Assembly: GCF_007993045.1 (NCBI RefSeq)
Contig: NZ_VOOR01000004.1
Span: 62,001 to 126,000, forward strand
Origin: Phaeodactylibacter luteus
Lineage (GTDB): Bacteria > Bacteroidota > Bacteroidia > Chitinophagales > Saprospiraceae
Reading direction: 5' to 3'
Length of the DNA stretch: 64,000 nt
Numbering within the stretch: the stretch's first letter is position 1; every line of letters starts with the position of its first letter. Both the position numbers and the translations under genes were made by a program. A model generated the notes under the pieces. The model made no database searches, had not been told where the DNA came from, and was given only the letters and a program-made list of their open reading frames with translations. Positions 17,278 through 25,701 of this stretch are shown piece by piece.

Positions 17278-17877
17278 CTACCCCCCACAAATTTTGCAGG
17301 CTGCGCCCTCCCGGCTACTCCCTGACCGCCCCTTACAGTTTTGATAATAGCGGCAGCCCCTGTTATGGCGCTTACCGGTTGAGCTGATCCAGTAACTACC
17401 CGTGGAAGTGGAGGGAGACTTGTAGGACGATCCGTAGCTCGATGATGAACGGCCGGATGTGCCGGAACTTCCCGACAGGTTGAAATCATCCGGATAATGA
17501 TATACATCAATTTGGTCAGAAAGGCCAGCGTACTGAAGGGCTGAGCCCAGCATAATCCCATATTTGTAGTCGCTGCGGTCTTCGATAATCAGAATGATGC
17601 CTGGCTTTTTATTGAGCTACAGCCCGTACCAAAGAGATTGGCCAATGCTGTTTTTCCATTTGCTGGCCCGCTCTACTTCAAAGGCATGCGTAGCGGTGAC
17701 CAGATCTGCCCGCCCGCCCTGAACAGACACTTCCTCCCGGCAATTCCAATGCCGGGCGATCCGGCTGATCACGTCAGCTTCAGACCGGATTTGGGCATTT
17801 GCACGTTGGAAAACAGTAGTGAGTAGCACGATCCATACAAGAATCCATCTAAACTTCAACATCCGCGCTGTGTGCAT
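17278..17877 (-). pseudogene. Secreted PD-(D/E)XK-like protein with internal amber stop
   Basis: One continuous frame of about 200 codons is interrupted by a single in-frame TAG (17617-17619). The first part has a signal peptide (MLKFRWILVWIVLLTTVFQRANA). It is followed by a nuclease-like block: RADLVTATHAFEVERASKWK (Asp, then E-x-E and Lys), then SIGQSLWYGL, stop, LNKKPGIILIIEDRSDYKYG. A CAG glutamine at the TAG position would restore a typical QSLWYGLQLNKKPG strand. The C-terminus is a serine-rich linker and a cysteine-rich metal-binding-like tail (HNRGCRYYQNCKG ... CKICGG). Either a recent nonsense mutation or a sequencing error; the reading frame is otherwise intact. Confidence 0.75.
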
Positions 17878-18045
17878 AAATCTGTTTTATATGAGGCTTT
17901 ATCCAGGTATCCAAAGACGCTGAAACGTTACGCTTTATTGTGAAACGGCCGGCATTCAGACGATATAGCCTTTCAAATCAATAGACGGGCCCCTAAAGCA
18001 ACATTCCGTTAGCCCGGAAACCTCTTGGTATAGGTGGTGACCAGC

Positions 18046-18112
18046 AAAAAACAGAAAAACCGCCAAACGTGCGCATTCCGGCAAAACCGGAAGAGGTGAG
18101 ACGGATTTTAAT
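18046..18112 (+). repeat. 67-bp hairpin repeat, copy 1
   Basis: AAAACAGAAAAACCGCC...GCGCATTCCGGC.AAACCGGAAGAGG...CGGATTTTAAT. A direct copy lies at 18972-19037, so the two copies flank the PIN toxin-antitoxin pair. The inner stem ATTCCGG/CCGGAA is intact; the outer CCGCC/CGG stem is weakened compared with copy 2. It lies upstream of both neighbouring divergent genes, so it cannot act as their terminator. Confidence 0.6.
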
Positions 18113-18188
18113 GCGTTTGTCCTAATCCATGTGCTAAAGAAGGGTTGATAAACATCCGATTTCTGCGTATTTTTAACAAAAAAAGACC

Positions 18189-18410
18189 ATGAGCGCAGCA
18201 AAAAAATTGACCAACCTCCAAATAGAACTGCTCGAAGTCTTTAAATACGACTTGAGTGAAACGCAACTAAAAGAGATTAGGGCACTTCTGGCAGATTACT
18301 TTGCGGAAAAAGTAACCCATGACATTGATCAGTTATTTGAAGCTGAAGGATGGGGAGCTGAAAAAATTGAAGAGTGGTCAAAGGAACATATGCGGACAAA
18401 GTATAACTGA
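18189..18410 (+). CDS. Antitoxin of PIN-domain toxin-antitoxin pair
   Basis: A 73-residue helical protein (MSAAKKLTNLQIELLEVFKYDLSETQ...) of the small antitoxin-like type common upstream of PIN toxins in Bacteroidota: the conserved LTNLQIELLEVF, LLADYFAEK and GWGAEKIEEWSKEHMR end. The toxin gene starts 2 bp after its stop. A paralogue without a toxin gene is found at 40132-40401. It is expected to bind and neutralise the PIN protein and to repress the operon. Confidence 0.75.
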   Translation: MSAAKKLTNLQIELLEVFKYDLSETQLKEIRALLADYFAEKVTHDIDQLFEAEGWGAEKIEEWSKEHMRTKYN

Positions 18411-18412
18411 TC

Positions 18413-18781
18413 ATGAAAGTTGTCCTTGACACCAACGTGCTCTTGATGTCTTTGCCTAAAATTTCAAAATACCGCCCTATTTTTGATGCGCTCCTTCAAT
18501 CAAAATTCAGCCTCGCTCTGAGCAATGAAATCCTTCAGGAATATATTGAAGTGATCGGTCAGAAAACCACTGTGGAGATTGCCCAAAATCTTGCGGAGCT
18601 ATTGCTGAAACTGGAAAATGTAGAACAGAAAGAAGTCTTCTTTCGATGGAATCTAATCTCAAAAGATCCTGACGATAATAAGTTCGTGGACTGCGCGGTG
18701 GCTGCGGGGGTTCAATACATAGTTTCCAACGACAATCACTTCAAAGTATTGAAAGCAGTAAAATTCCCTCCTGTATACTGA
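18413..18781 (+). CDS. PIN-domain ribonuclease toxin (COG1569-like)
   Basis: A 122-residue PIN domain. The acidic metal-binding residues are visible as VVLDTNVLLM (Asp6), the E of SNEILQEY (about residue 42), and DPDDNKFVDCAVAAG (Asp82-85 and Asp91), with the closing YIVSNDNHF. This is the order and spacing of the putative toxin-antitoxin PIN family. It probably cuts RNA when not held by the antitoxin encoded 2 bp upstream. Full length. Confidence 0.85.
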   Translation: MKVVLDTNVLLMSLPKISKYRPIFDALLQSKFSLALSNEILQEYIEVIGQKTTVEIAQNLAELLLKLENVEQKEVFFRWNLISKDPDDNKFVDCAVAAGVQYIVSNDNHFKVLKAVKFPPVY

Positions 18782-18971
18782 CGATTAAGTGGTTTGCCAC
18801 AGCAAACCTACTCAATGTCAGCATTTACGCTGGGAAGTGGCTTTCTCCGATGTCGCAAACCACTTCGTATTGCGTATAGAAATTATCGATGCAGATACAT
18901 TTCTAGAGCAATTAGCCTCCTCTCAATAAGGTCATGCCCTGAAATAGCCTAATTCACTTTTTTAGCTCCCA
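18782..18971. other. Spacer with an 11-bp inverted repeat
   Basis: AAGTGGTTTGC (18787-18797) is matched inverted by GCAAACCACTT (18855-18865) with a 57-nt spacer. No gene recognised. Confidence 0.4.
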
Positions 18972-19037
18972 TAAAAACAGAAAACCCGCCAAACATGCGC
19001 ATTCCGGTGAAACCGGAAGAGGCGAGGCGGGTTTTGA
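18972..19037. terminator. 67-bp hairpin repeat, copy 2, acting as bidirectional terminator
   Basis: AAAACCCGCC and GGCGGGTTTT form the outer stem and ATTCCGG/CCGGAA the inner stem, bounded by A and T runs on both sides. It lies between the ends of the convergent PIN toxin and SecB-like genes, as a two-way terminator would. It is a direct repeat of 18046-18112. Confidence 0.65.
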
Positions 19038-19056
19038 TATCTTACCGAGTTTACGT

Positions 19057-19518
19057 TTAATCTGCCTCCAGCACTTTAAAGGGATCGACGACGGGTAAAA
19101 TCACACCATCGAAAAAGGTGCCACGTGTACGCTCAAAGATGATGCCTCTGGCAGTGGAAAAAGCAATACCTAACAAGGTAGCACCCATCGCAGCATCAAG
19201 CTGCAAAGCGCCGTCTCCATCTTCTCTCGTAAAATCACTTAAGTTCTCAACTTTGAAATGAAACTCTATGCCATACTCGACTTTCACACCAAGTGGCTCA
19301 TCATTATCGTCCTGTGCCTCCAGGGTGAAATACAGCCGAAACCTCGCCATGGTCCGCTCCAAATCAAAGGCCATTTCTTTAGCGATACCAAAGTTGAAAC
19401 GGGAAAGCTTCTGAGGATCCTCCAGGAAGCTATCTGCTGTATCCAAATTAGCTTTAAAGATTTGAGTGCTAACCAAGTGGATTTTCTCCGGAATAATTCT
19501 GGGTTTTTTCTTGCTCAT
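19057..19518 (-). CDS. SecB-like chaperone of a toxin-antitoxin-chaperone module
   Basis: A 153-residue protein with the SecB fold pattern: an early strand (KIHLVSTQIFKANLD), a central VKVEYGIEFHFKVENLSDF, and the C-terminal SecB-like block LLGIAFSTARGIIFERTRGTFFDGVILPVVDPFKV. In HigBAC-type systems a dedicated SecB-like chaperone protects an otherwise aggregation-prone antitoxin through a C-terminal chaperone-addiction tail. It is the third gene of an overlapping set: its ATG overlaps the antitoxin stop by 4 bp (19515-19518). A role as a general export chaperone is less likely given this context. Confidence 0.78.
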   Translation of the reverse strand: MSKKKPRIIPEKIHLVSTQIFKANLDTADSFLEDPQKLSRFNFGIAKEMAFDLERTMARFRLYFTLEAQDDNDEPLGVKVEYGIEFHFKVENLSDFTREDGDGALQLDAAMGATLLGIAFSTARGIIFERTRGTFFDGVILPVVDPFKVLEAD

Positions 19519-19943
19519 GCTACTTTCATCATTTGCTGATAAGCACCGGGGCCTTTGTCCACCTTACCCTCCACCGAATTATTTTTGTAATGAACCGACT
19601 TATCCACCAGCTGATTTGCATTAGCATGCACCTTAAAGGTCACATACTCGATCTGCTTGTACTGCTGCCTGGCTTTTTGTGGAGTCAAGATAATATCCTT
19701 ACCCAAGGCTGCCTCCATTTTGGCAATACTGCGCAGCGTCAGGTTGTGGCTGCCGCTCAGCCATTTGCTGATTTCTGCGTTGGTTTTCCCCATCTCCTTC
19801 GCAAAGTCCTGCTGAGACCAGCCCCGCTCTTCCAAAAGAGCATAGACTTGCTGTGAAATATCGAGGTTCTTATCCACGAAGCGCTCCACGTCTTCTGGTC
19901 CGCGCTCGTTAAAGAAGCTGGCAATATCTTTGTAGGTATTCAT
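19515..19943 (-). CDS. HigA-like antitoxin with probable chaperone-addiction tail
   Basis: A 142-residue protein. The N-terminal helix-turn-helix (XRE type) runs about residues 27-85 (QQVYALLEERGWSQQDFAK, then EMGKTNAEISKWLSGSHNL). It is followed by a 50-residue tail (QKARQQYKQIEYVTFKVHAN ... GPGAYQQMMKVA) that the paralogue at 16967-17236 lacks. In known toxin-antitoxin-chaperone systems such a tail is the SecB-binding, aggregation-prone segment. The gene overlaps both neighbours by 4 bp, which strongly supports a three-gene unit. It is expected to repress its own promoter upstream of the toxin gene. Confidence 0.8.
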   Translation of the reverse strand: MNTYKDIASFFNERGPEDVERFVDKNLDISQQVYALLEERGWSQQDFAKEMGKTNAEISKWLSGSHNLTLRSIAKMEAALGKDIILTPQKARQQYKQIEYVTFKVHANANQLVDKSVHYKNNSVEGKVDKGPGAYQQMMKVA

Positions 19944-20434
19944 ATCTCGAGTTCTAATGATTGGTCATAAAGGAGTAAATCAGTCTCCGGATCAAGCGAA
20001 ATATCGCCATCCATCTGTGCCTGACTTATAGCTTTTGTGAGCTTGTTGGCTAGAAAAAAGTGTGGCCGTACATTTGGGCAATCCTGGGCTGTAGCCGCAG
20101 TTTTTACACCGCCGTTGAACAGGAATACTGCAGAACGGCTCATCCACATACAATACAAACGTAAATGGCAATCTACATTTAGATAGCGGGGCGGGGGCGG
20201 TAGGGCACGGGCTTCTCCACCCCCGTAGCCTTCCGGCCGGAAATACCGAGGCTGCGCGCCCAACTCAGTGCCAAGTTTGCGCAGCCACGATCGGATAATA
20301 TATAGTTCTTCTGATTTTGCATGCTCATTGATGAAATTAAAGAACATCGATTGCTCCTTTTCTTCAAAGCGTACCGTGTAAAAGGTCACTCTTTTAAAAG
20401 CTATCGCTTGTTCTATACTAACAAAGGTATTCAT
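19940..20434 (-). CDS. HigB/RelE-like toxin of the toxin-antitoxin-chaperone module
   Basis: A 164-residue protein (MNTFVSIEQAIAFKRVTFYT...), the first gene of the overlapping three-gene set. It has the pattern of Bacteroidota RelE/HigB-like toxins: an N-terminal FYTVRFEE strand, the long helix FFNFINEHAKSEELYIIRSW, then ARYFRPEG-like and LRLYCMWMSRSAVFLFNGGVKTA strands. The expected activity is ribosome-dependent mRNA cleavage. The start at 20434 is preferred over 20494 because the extra 20 residues are low-complexity. Assignment as toxin rests on this pattern and on gene order. Confidence 0.7.
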   Translation of the reverse strand: MNTFVSIEQAIAFKRVTFYTVRFEEKEQSMFFNFINEHAKSEELYIIRSWLRKLGTELGAQPRYFRPEGYGGGEARALPPPPRYLNVDCHLRLYCMWMSRSAVFLFNGGVKTAATAQDCPNVRPHFFLANKLTKAISQAQMDGDISLDPETDLLLYDQSLELEI

Positions 20435-20577
20435 CAATAAGTTTATTTTCAAGGTTTTTAACTTAAAAGTTAAAAACGTGGTCAAATTTAACACCTCCTG
20501 CTCACAATTCCTACCACAAACGCTTCTTTTTCAGTGTGTGCTACTCGCAAAAAATCAGGAGTAGACACCTTTCACTC

Positions 20578-21999
20578 TTAGCCCTTGCTGCTCATTGCCC
20601 ATTCCAAAGCCTCTAAAGCTTCCTCGAAATACTCACTTTCATGCTTAAAGAAAGCTCTATTCATGGCGTTTGTAAACCGCTCTTGCAAAGTAGCCCCCTC
20701 CGCTTTTTCTAAATCTAATTGAATCTCATAGATATGGTAGTAGGATTTGCCCAGAGTACCGCCGAAGGCTTCCTTGACTCTGGAACCATTCACACCAATG
20801 AGCTTCTTATGTCTTAGAGTCCTTTTCACCGCTTCTCCATGCACTGTGTTAGTTGGATGGTCTAGCTCAAAATAAACCACGCAAGTAGAATGAAAAACAA
20901 TTCTGTCTAAATCTATCCAAAACCGGAACTTGTCTGCTAACTTATTGTACTTTTCTTCAAATGAACTTTCGCTCGGATCAAAGAAAAAATTGCGCTTACG
21001 TGCTGCCCGCCAGGGACGAGGTGGGTAGCCAAATTCTTTCATGGCATTAAAAACTGACCTGCACACGTAATCTAAAACCTCATAATCTTTCTGCTTAAGC
21101 TCCCTTATTGCTTCTTGCTTCGCTCTAAAAACCTCCAATAATTCCTCGCGGCTTTGTGTGTAATCGGTGCTCATATAAAAAGAATTGATGTTAGCAATGT
21201 ATTCCTTGAGGAAGAGCAGGTGGCGGTCGTCTGATTCCAGAAAACTGCCGTGCAGGTTTTGGACTACCTCATCTACCAGTTCTTTATGCAGTATGCTGAC
21301 GTAATAGCCATCCGGGGGGGCTTTCGTGGCTAAATCAGCGCCTGTGATGGAAAGTACAATCCCCAGTTTCTGATCAGCCTGTACGCTATTCCAGTATTCC
21401 TGCAGATCATTGTAGAGGGGAGCATAGACTTTGTTCTCAATAATGATCGCCCAGCTTGGCGGGGTTGGCGGGTCGTTCTCATCTTCTGTCTCAAGGGGGG
21501 CATCCTGAATGAGGAGATCAATCCGTTTGCCATTTTCTGTGGTTTGCTCCCGCTCTACCGTGTACTCGGCACTTTGAATTTCTTCTTTTAAGATATTGAA
21601 ATTCCCTTTTAAATTCCGCTTGTATCCATATACTTGCAGCAGATTATGCAATGCAGCTTTTGCTAAGTGGTCTTTTTCCAACTTTCCTTCAAATAGTGCA
21701 AGGCGTGCCGTTCTACTATACCCTTTAATGACTCCATGATCTTCGATGTAAACCGAACGGCTGAGTTTTTCCCGCAGTGTATTGACATCAGCTTCCAATT
21801 TACGCTCATACACATTCAGCAGGCTTTCCAGAAACAGCGTGGAAAAGCCATGCTCTTCTTCTTTGTCAAAGTAGAAGCTCAGGAAGTTGCTGATTACGTT
21901 TTCCCAGCGGGGAAAGCCCGATATCTCAATCAGGTTCTTCCGCTGTTTGGGCACTTCCGGGAGGTCGTCAAAGAGGTTGTCCAGCCAGTTTAGGTCCAT
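20578..21999 (-). CDS. PD-(D/E)XK nuclease superfamily protein downstream of pglX
   Basis: A 473-residue protein with a PDDEXK_4-like nuclease core: GKRIDLLIQDAPLE (catalytic Asp, about residue 160), then WAIIIENKVYAPLYNDLQEYW (the E-x-K pair, about residues 184-200). The C-terminal half (about residues 290-470) is of unknown function. The start is 33 bp after the pglX stop in the same direction, so it looks like the last gene of the brxA-brxB-brxC-pglX operon. Nucleases of this kind are frequent BREX passengers; whether it adds restriction activity or is independent is unknown. Confidence 0.82.
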   Translation of the reverse strand: MDLNWLDNLFDDLPEVPKQRKNLIEISGFPRWENVISNFLSFYFDKEEEHGFSTLFLESLLNVYERKLEADVNTLREKLSRSVYIEDHGVIKGYSRTARLALFEGKLEKDHLAKAALHNLLQVYGYKRNLKGNFNILKEEIQSAEYTVEREQTTENGKRIDLLIQDAPLETEDENDPPTPPSWAIIIENKVYAPLYNDLQEYWNSVQADQKLGIVLSITGADLATKAPPDGYYVSILHKELVDEVVQNLHGSFLESDDRHLLFLKEYIANINSFYMSTDYTQSREELLEVFRAKQEAIRELKQKDYEVLDYVCRSVFNAMKEFGYPPRPWRAARKRNFFFDPSESSFEEKYNKLADKFRFWIDLDRIVFHSTCVVYFELDHPTNTVHGEAVKRTLRHKKLIGVNGSRVKEAFGGTLGKSYYHIYEIQLDLEKAEGATLQERFTNAMNRAFFKHESEYFEEALEALEWAMSSKG

Positions 22000-22032
22000 T
22001 GCTTGTTGTTTTTATCAATGCTGTCGGAGGTC

Positions 22033-25000
22033 TCACACCACCACCCCCCAGTCAAAATCCACCCAGTCAAAGCCTTCCACTTTTTTGCGGGCTTTGGCAT
22101 CGTTGAGGCTGGTGACGGTGAGGACGGCCCGGCCCATCTTGTTGTAGTTCACCAGCACGCCGTCGTCCAGGTCGAGGGGGAGCTTGCGGGCGGCGAGGGG
22201 GTAGAGGATGTCGCGCTCGTACTGCCGTACGTCTTCCAGTATGGTGTCGATCTGATCGATGTCTTTTTGGGCCTGCGTCTGCTCGCGGGGGCTGCCGTCG
22301 GCCTTGAGGGTGATCTCCACAAGGGTGATGCGCTGGGCTTCGAGCTTGCGGATGAAGTCGCGCACGTAGTCGTTGAGCAGGCGGCTGACCGTGTCCGGGC
22401 GGTAGCGGTGCACGTACACGAGGGCCTGAAAGTGCTTACCGGGAGAGCTGAAGAGCCAGTAGATGGGGCGCTTCTTGTAGCGCTTGAGGTGGTCTTTGTA
22501 GAACTCCCGCACAAAGTAGCTGCGGATGTCCCGCCCGAGGGCGTTTTCCACAAACTGCAGGTTGGCTTCGAACTGCTCGGGGCCGAAGGCGGCTTCCAGA
22601 AAGCGGCGGAAGCGCCCGGCCACATCGTCCGGGAAGTAGTCTTCGGCCAGCAGGGGGATGATGCCGTCTTCGTCGGGCAGGAAGGTGGCGGTGTCGGGGC
22701 TCGTGCCGGTCTTACTCCAGTACTCGGGCAGGCCTTCCCCCGCATTGGCGAGGATGAGCCCGTCTTTATCCAGACTGTAGCGCCCCATCATGCAGCCTAC
22801 GGCGTAGCTGATGAACTGGGCGAGGACTTCGGCATCATCGAATACGAGGGCGTCCTGCACAAACTGCTGCCGGGCCGCGCTGCCGACCGGGCAGTCCTGC
22901 CGTTTGGACAGCTTTACCGTAGCGGCCTTCAGCGCCTTGCGGTCGAGCTCCGACTGCAGGATGGTGATGTCTTCGAGGGGGACTTCCGGGCTGAGCTCCG
23001 CCTGCAAGCCGTAGAGATCAATGAAGATGCGGTTGAGCGCCTCCTCCTGCGCGTGCAGCTGCGCGAACTGCTCCCGCCAATGCGCCTGATAGGTGGCGTA
23101 GGCTTCGGACAGGGACCTGGCACCACCGCTGAGCAGGGGATGGCGCTGAAAGTCCCAGGAGGTTTCGTGGGCGTCCCAGTCGGATTTGGAGATTTCGATA
23201 TTTTCTAAAGTTAGCTCATCTATAGACAGCGAATTATCTATTGAATACCTAATAGGCAATAATTTTAAATCTCCTACCTGAAAGTTAATTGTTGGGCTAA
23301 ATACTTTAAGAAATTCTATAGTAAGTTTAGAATTAAGAAAGGCAACAAGGTAGTTTTTATATCTCTCTTCGGGAAAAGCCATTGAACCACCTACATCAAA
23401 GATACAGTTATAATTGACAGCCCTACTACTAAACCCAAAACTTGAGATTAAACCCCAAGTAATTCCTTTCCGGAAATAGTGCTTTTCAGATCTAGGAATA
23501 TTTGGGTTTTTTCCGATCAAGGCTTCTCTTATTTGGGCTCCATCATTATGCCAGTTTACTACATCATTATAGTTTCCATACCACCTCCTGAAACCTCCTC
23601 CTTTTATATAAGGAAACCATTTTGCTCTGCTCTTTTTTGCATCTTCTGAATTAGCACTATAAAAGCTAATTGCTCCTAATTGTACTTCATTCCAGTTTCG
23701 AGTAAACCTATTGTTGTTTGTAGTCCCTAAACCTTGTCTCGGAATTCCTAGTTCTTCAAAGATATAATCTGATTTAAATGCGGAGATAAACGAATCACTC
23801 AACCAATACCCAATCGGGCTGCCCGGGATTTTTTGGAAGTCTTGCTGAGCTTTCAAGCTATACCTTCCATTGTTTTTCACCGGAAAGACTTTCGGTGCTT
23901 CCTTCTCTCTATCTAAATCGTCGATTGAGAGATACGAGTAAACACCCACTTCTCTAGAAGTTGGTTTCGAGTTTTGAAGAATAAAGCTTGTCGTTCCAAA
24001 AGCAATTCTCATTACATGCCACCCAAAATGGGTAAGGCTGCAGAACCTCAAGTTATTTAAGAGCCATAATCGTAGTTGTTCAAAGCTGGACAGAAACATC
24101 CAGCTCTCCATTGTGACTAAACCAATAAGTCCTTTGCTATATGTGGCTGTAGTCGCTCGCTGAATAAAACAGGAAAACAGATCAGACTTCGACATTGGGT
24201 AATTTTCTTTAACCCATTTTGAGAGCGCCGGGTTCATCTTCCCGCCCCCCATATACGGCGGATTGTCCACCACGCAGTGCACTTGCTGCCCCAGCTCCTG
24301 CAGCTGCTGCAGGGCGGTGTGCAGGTGCTGCAATCGGGTACGCAGGAAGACATCATTGGTCGCCCGGGTCTGCGCTACTGCTTGTAGTGCCTGTCCAATT
24401 TCCGCAGCATCCGCCTGCGGCTGTATCAGGGAGCCGAGGTTGGTAGCCTGCTGCAGGTGCTCCAAGTCCGTGCGCAAGGCATCTGACGGTTGCAGCCCGC
24501 AGGCTTGCAGGGCTTCGGCGGTTTCCTCCGTGCTAAGCGGCAAATCCTGAAACTGCAGGATGTGGGGGCGGGCCTCTTTTCGGAAAATCCGGCGATAGTA
24601 GCCCCGGGCTTTCATCATCAGGGCGAAGCCTGCGAGCTGTGCGGCCCGCTCATCGATCTCAAACCCACGCAGGTTGTGCTGCAGGATGAGCTGCGGGATT
24701 TCGCTTTTGCCGTAGCCTTCCTCCTCGTACATAAGGGTCAGCAGCTCAAAGGCATACAGCAGGATGTGCCCGCTCCCGCAGGCCTGATCCAGAAAGCGGA
24801 TATCGGTCACGCTCTCGATGCGCAAAAAGTCGGCCGCCTGTGCCGCCGGGGAGTCGATGTAGTACGGCATGTGGGCGCGCAGCCCGGAGTTGGGGCGGTT
24901 TTGCAGCCACAGCTTGCCGAGGGTATTCTGCACCATATACTCCACAATCCAGCGGGGCGTAAACAGCTGCGTGGCGGCCGGCAGGTCAGCCGGGGCCACC

Positions 25001-25647
25001 CGCCCCTTGGCGGCAAACACCGCATCCTTCTTTTCCGAGATATAAAACTGGTACAGCCAGCCGATGATTTCCACATTTTGGGCATCGGTGCCCGACATGC
25101 CCTCCCGTACATCCTGCACAATGCTCCGGGCGCTGAGCAGGTCATTGGGCACGAGCAGCTCGGTATAGTCCTGCAGGCGCTGAAACATAAAGGGCATGGC
25201 GCGATGCCATTGGTTGCAGGCGGCAATGAGCAGCAGTTGGTAGGCTTCATTCTGCGGGTCGGCCGAGGGCAGCTCCCCGTTGAGCAGCTGCAGCACCCGC
25301 TTGCGGTCCACCGGCAGGTCCTCCTCGATCAGCCCCCGCTTGGCCTGCTGCAGGATTTCCGGCAGGGTCTCCCCATCGGCCGGGCTGAGCACCCGCGGGC
25401 GGGTGTAGTCGTTGGCATCCATAAAGCGCAGGGCCACCAGCCGGTTGAACCAGGTGTAGGCCACTTCCTCCACGAGGGCGGCTTTCCCTTTTTCCTCCAG
25501 CCCCCGCTTCAGCTGTTCGATTTGCTGCTTGCGTTCGCGCTGTTCGAGGCTATCGGTACGCAGCACCTGCTCCAGGCGGTTGCTGATTTGCTCGATCAGC
25601 TTGCGGCGGGCGTCTTGTGCGAAGGCTTTGAGGGTGGTGGTTTGCAT
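22033..25647 (-). CDS. pglX: BREX adenine-specific DNA methyltransferase PglX
   Basis: A 1204-residue type 1 BREX PglX. It N6-methylates adenine at a non-palindromic site to mark host DNA and is needed for defence. The SAM-binding motif I is LDQACGSGHILLYAF (286-300); the catalytic motif IV is NPPYMGGGKMN (about 462-472). The region between about residues 469 and 817 (23197-24240) is markedly AT-rich compared with the GC-rich flanks and corresponds to the region expected to set target specificity, suggesting exchange of that segment. Complete and of normal length, between brxC (54 bp upstream) and the PD-(D/E)XK gene. Confidence 0.95.
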   Translation of the reverse strand: MQTTTLKAFAQDARRKLIEQISNRLEQVLRTDSLEQRERKQQIEQLKRGLEEKGKAALVEEVAYTWFNRLVALRFMDANDYTRPRVLSPADGETLPEILQQAKRGLIEEDLPVDRKRVLQLLNGELPSADPQNEAYQLLLIAACNQWHRAMPFMFQRLQDYTELLVPNDLLSARSIVQDVREGMSGTDAQNVEIIGWLYQFYISEKKDAVFAAKGRVAPADLPAATQLFTPRWIVEYMVQNTLGKLWLQNRPNSGLRAHMPYYIDSPAAQAADFLRIESVTDIRFLDQACGSGHILLYAFELLTLMYEEEGYGKSEIPQLILQHNLRGFEIDERAAQLAGFALMMKARGYYRRIFRKEARPHILQFQDLPLSTEETAEALQACGLQPSDALRTDLEHLQQATNLGSLIQPQADAAEIGQALQAVAQTRATNDVFLRTRLQHLHTALQQLQELGQQVHCVVDNPPYMGGGKMNPALSKWVKENYPMSKSDLFSCFIQRATTATYSKGLIGLVTMESWMFLSSFEQLRLWLLNNLRFCSLTHFGWHVMRIAFGTTSFILQNSKPTSREVGVYSYLSIDDLDREKEAPKVFPVKNNGRYSLKAQQDFQKIPGSPIGYWLSDSFISAFKSDYIFEELGIPRQGLGTTNNNRFTRNWNEVQLGAISFYSANSEDAKKSRAKWFPYIKGGGFRRWYGNYNDVVNWHNDGAQIREALIGKNPNIPRSEKHYFRKGITWGLISSFGFSSRAVNYNCIFDVGGSMAFPEERYKNYLVAFLNSKLTIEFLKVFSPTINFQVGDLKLLPIRYSIDNSLSIDELTLENIEISKSDWDAHETSWDFQRHPLLSGGARSLSEAYATYQAHWREQFAQLHAQEEALNRIFIDLYGLQAELSPEVPLEDITILQSELDRKALKAATVKLSKRQDCPVGSAARQQFVQDALVFDDAEVLAQFISYAVGCMMGRYSLDKDGLILANAGEGLPEYWSKTGTSPDTATFLPDEDGIIPLLAEDYFPDDVAGRFRRFLEAAFGPEQFEANLQFVENALGRDIRSYFVREFYKDHLKRYKKRPIYWLFSSPGKHFQALVYVHRYRPDTVSRLLNDYVRDFIRKLEAQRITLVEITLKADGSPREQTQAQKDIDQIDTILEDVRQYERDILYPLAARKLPLDLDDGVLVNYNKMGRAVLTVTSLNDAKARKKVEGFDWVDFDWGVVV

Positions 25648-25701
25648 GGGTGGTTATGCTTCGATTAGGGTTAGGAATTGTTTGACTTGCAGGAGCATAA
25701 T

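Noticed and set aside
22003-23208. 401-codon plus-strand frame opposite pglX (and 392 codons at 24490-25668)
   Set aside because: Shadows of pglX in its GC-rich parts; they disappear in the AT-rich middle.
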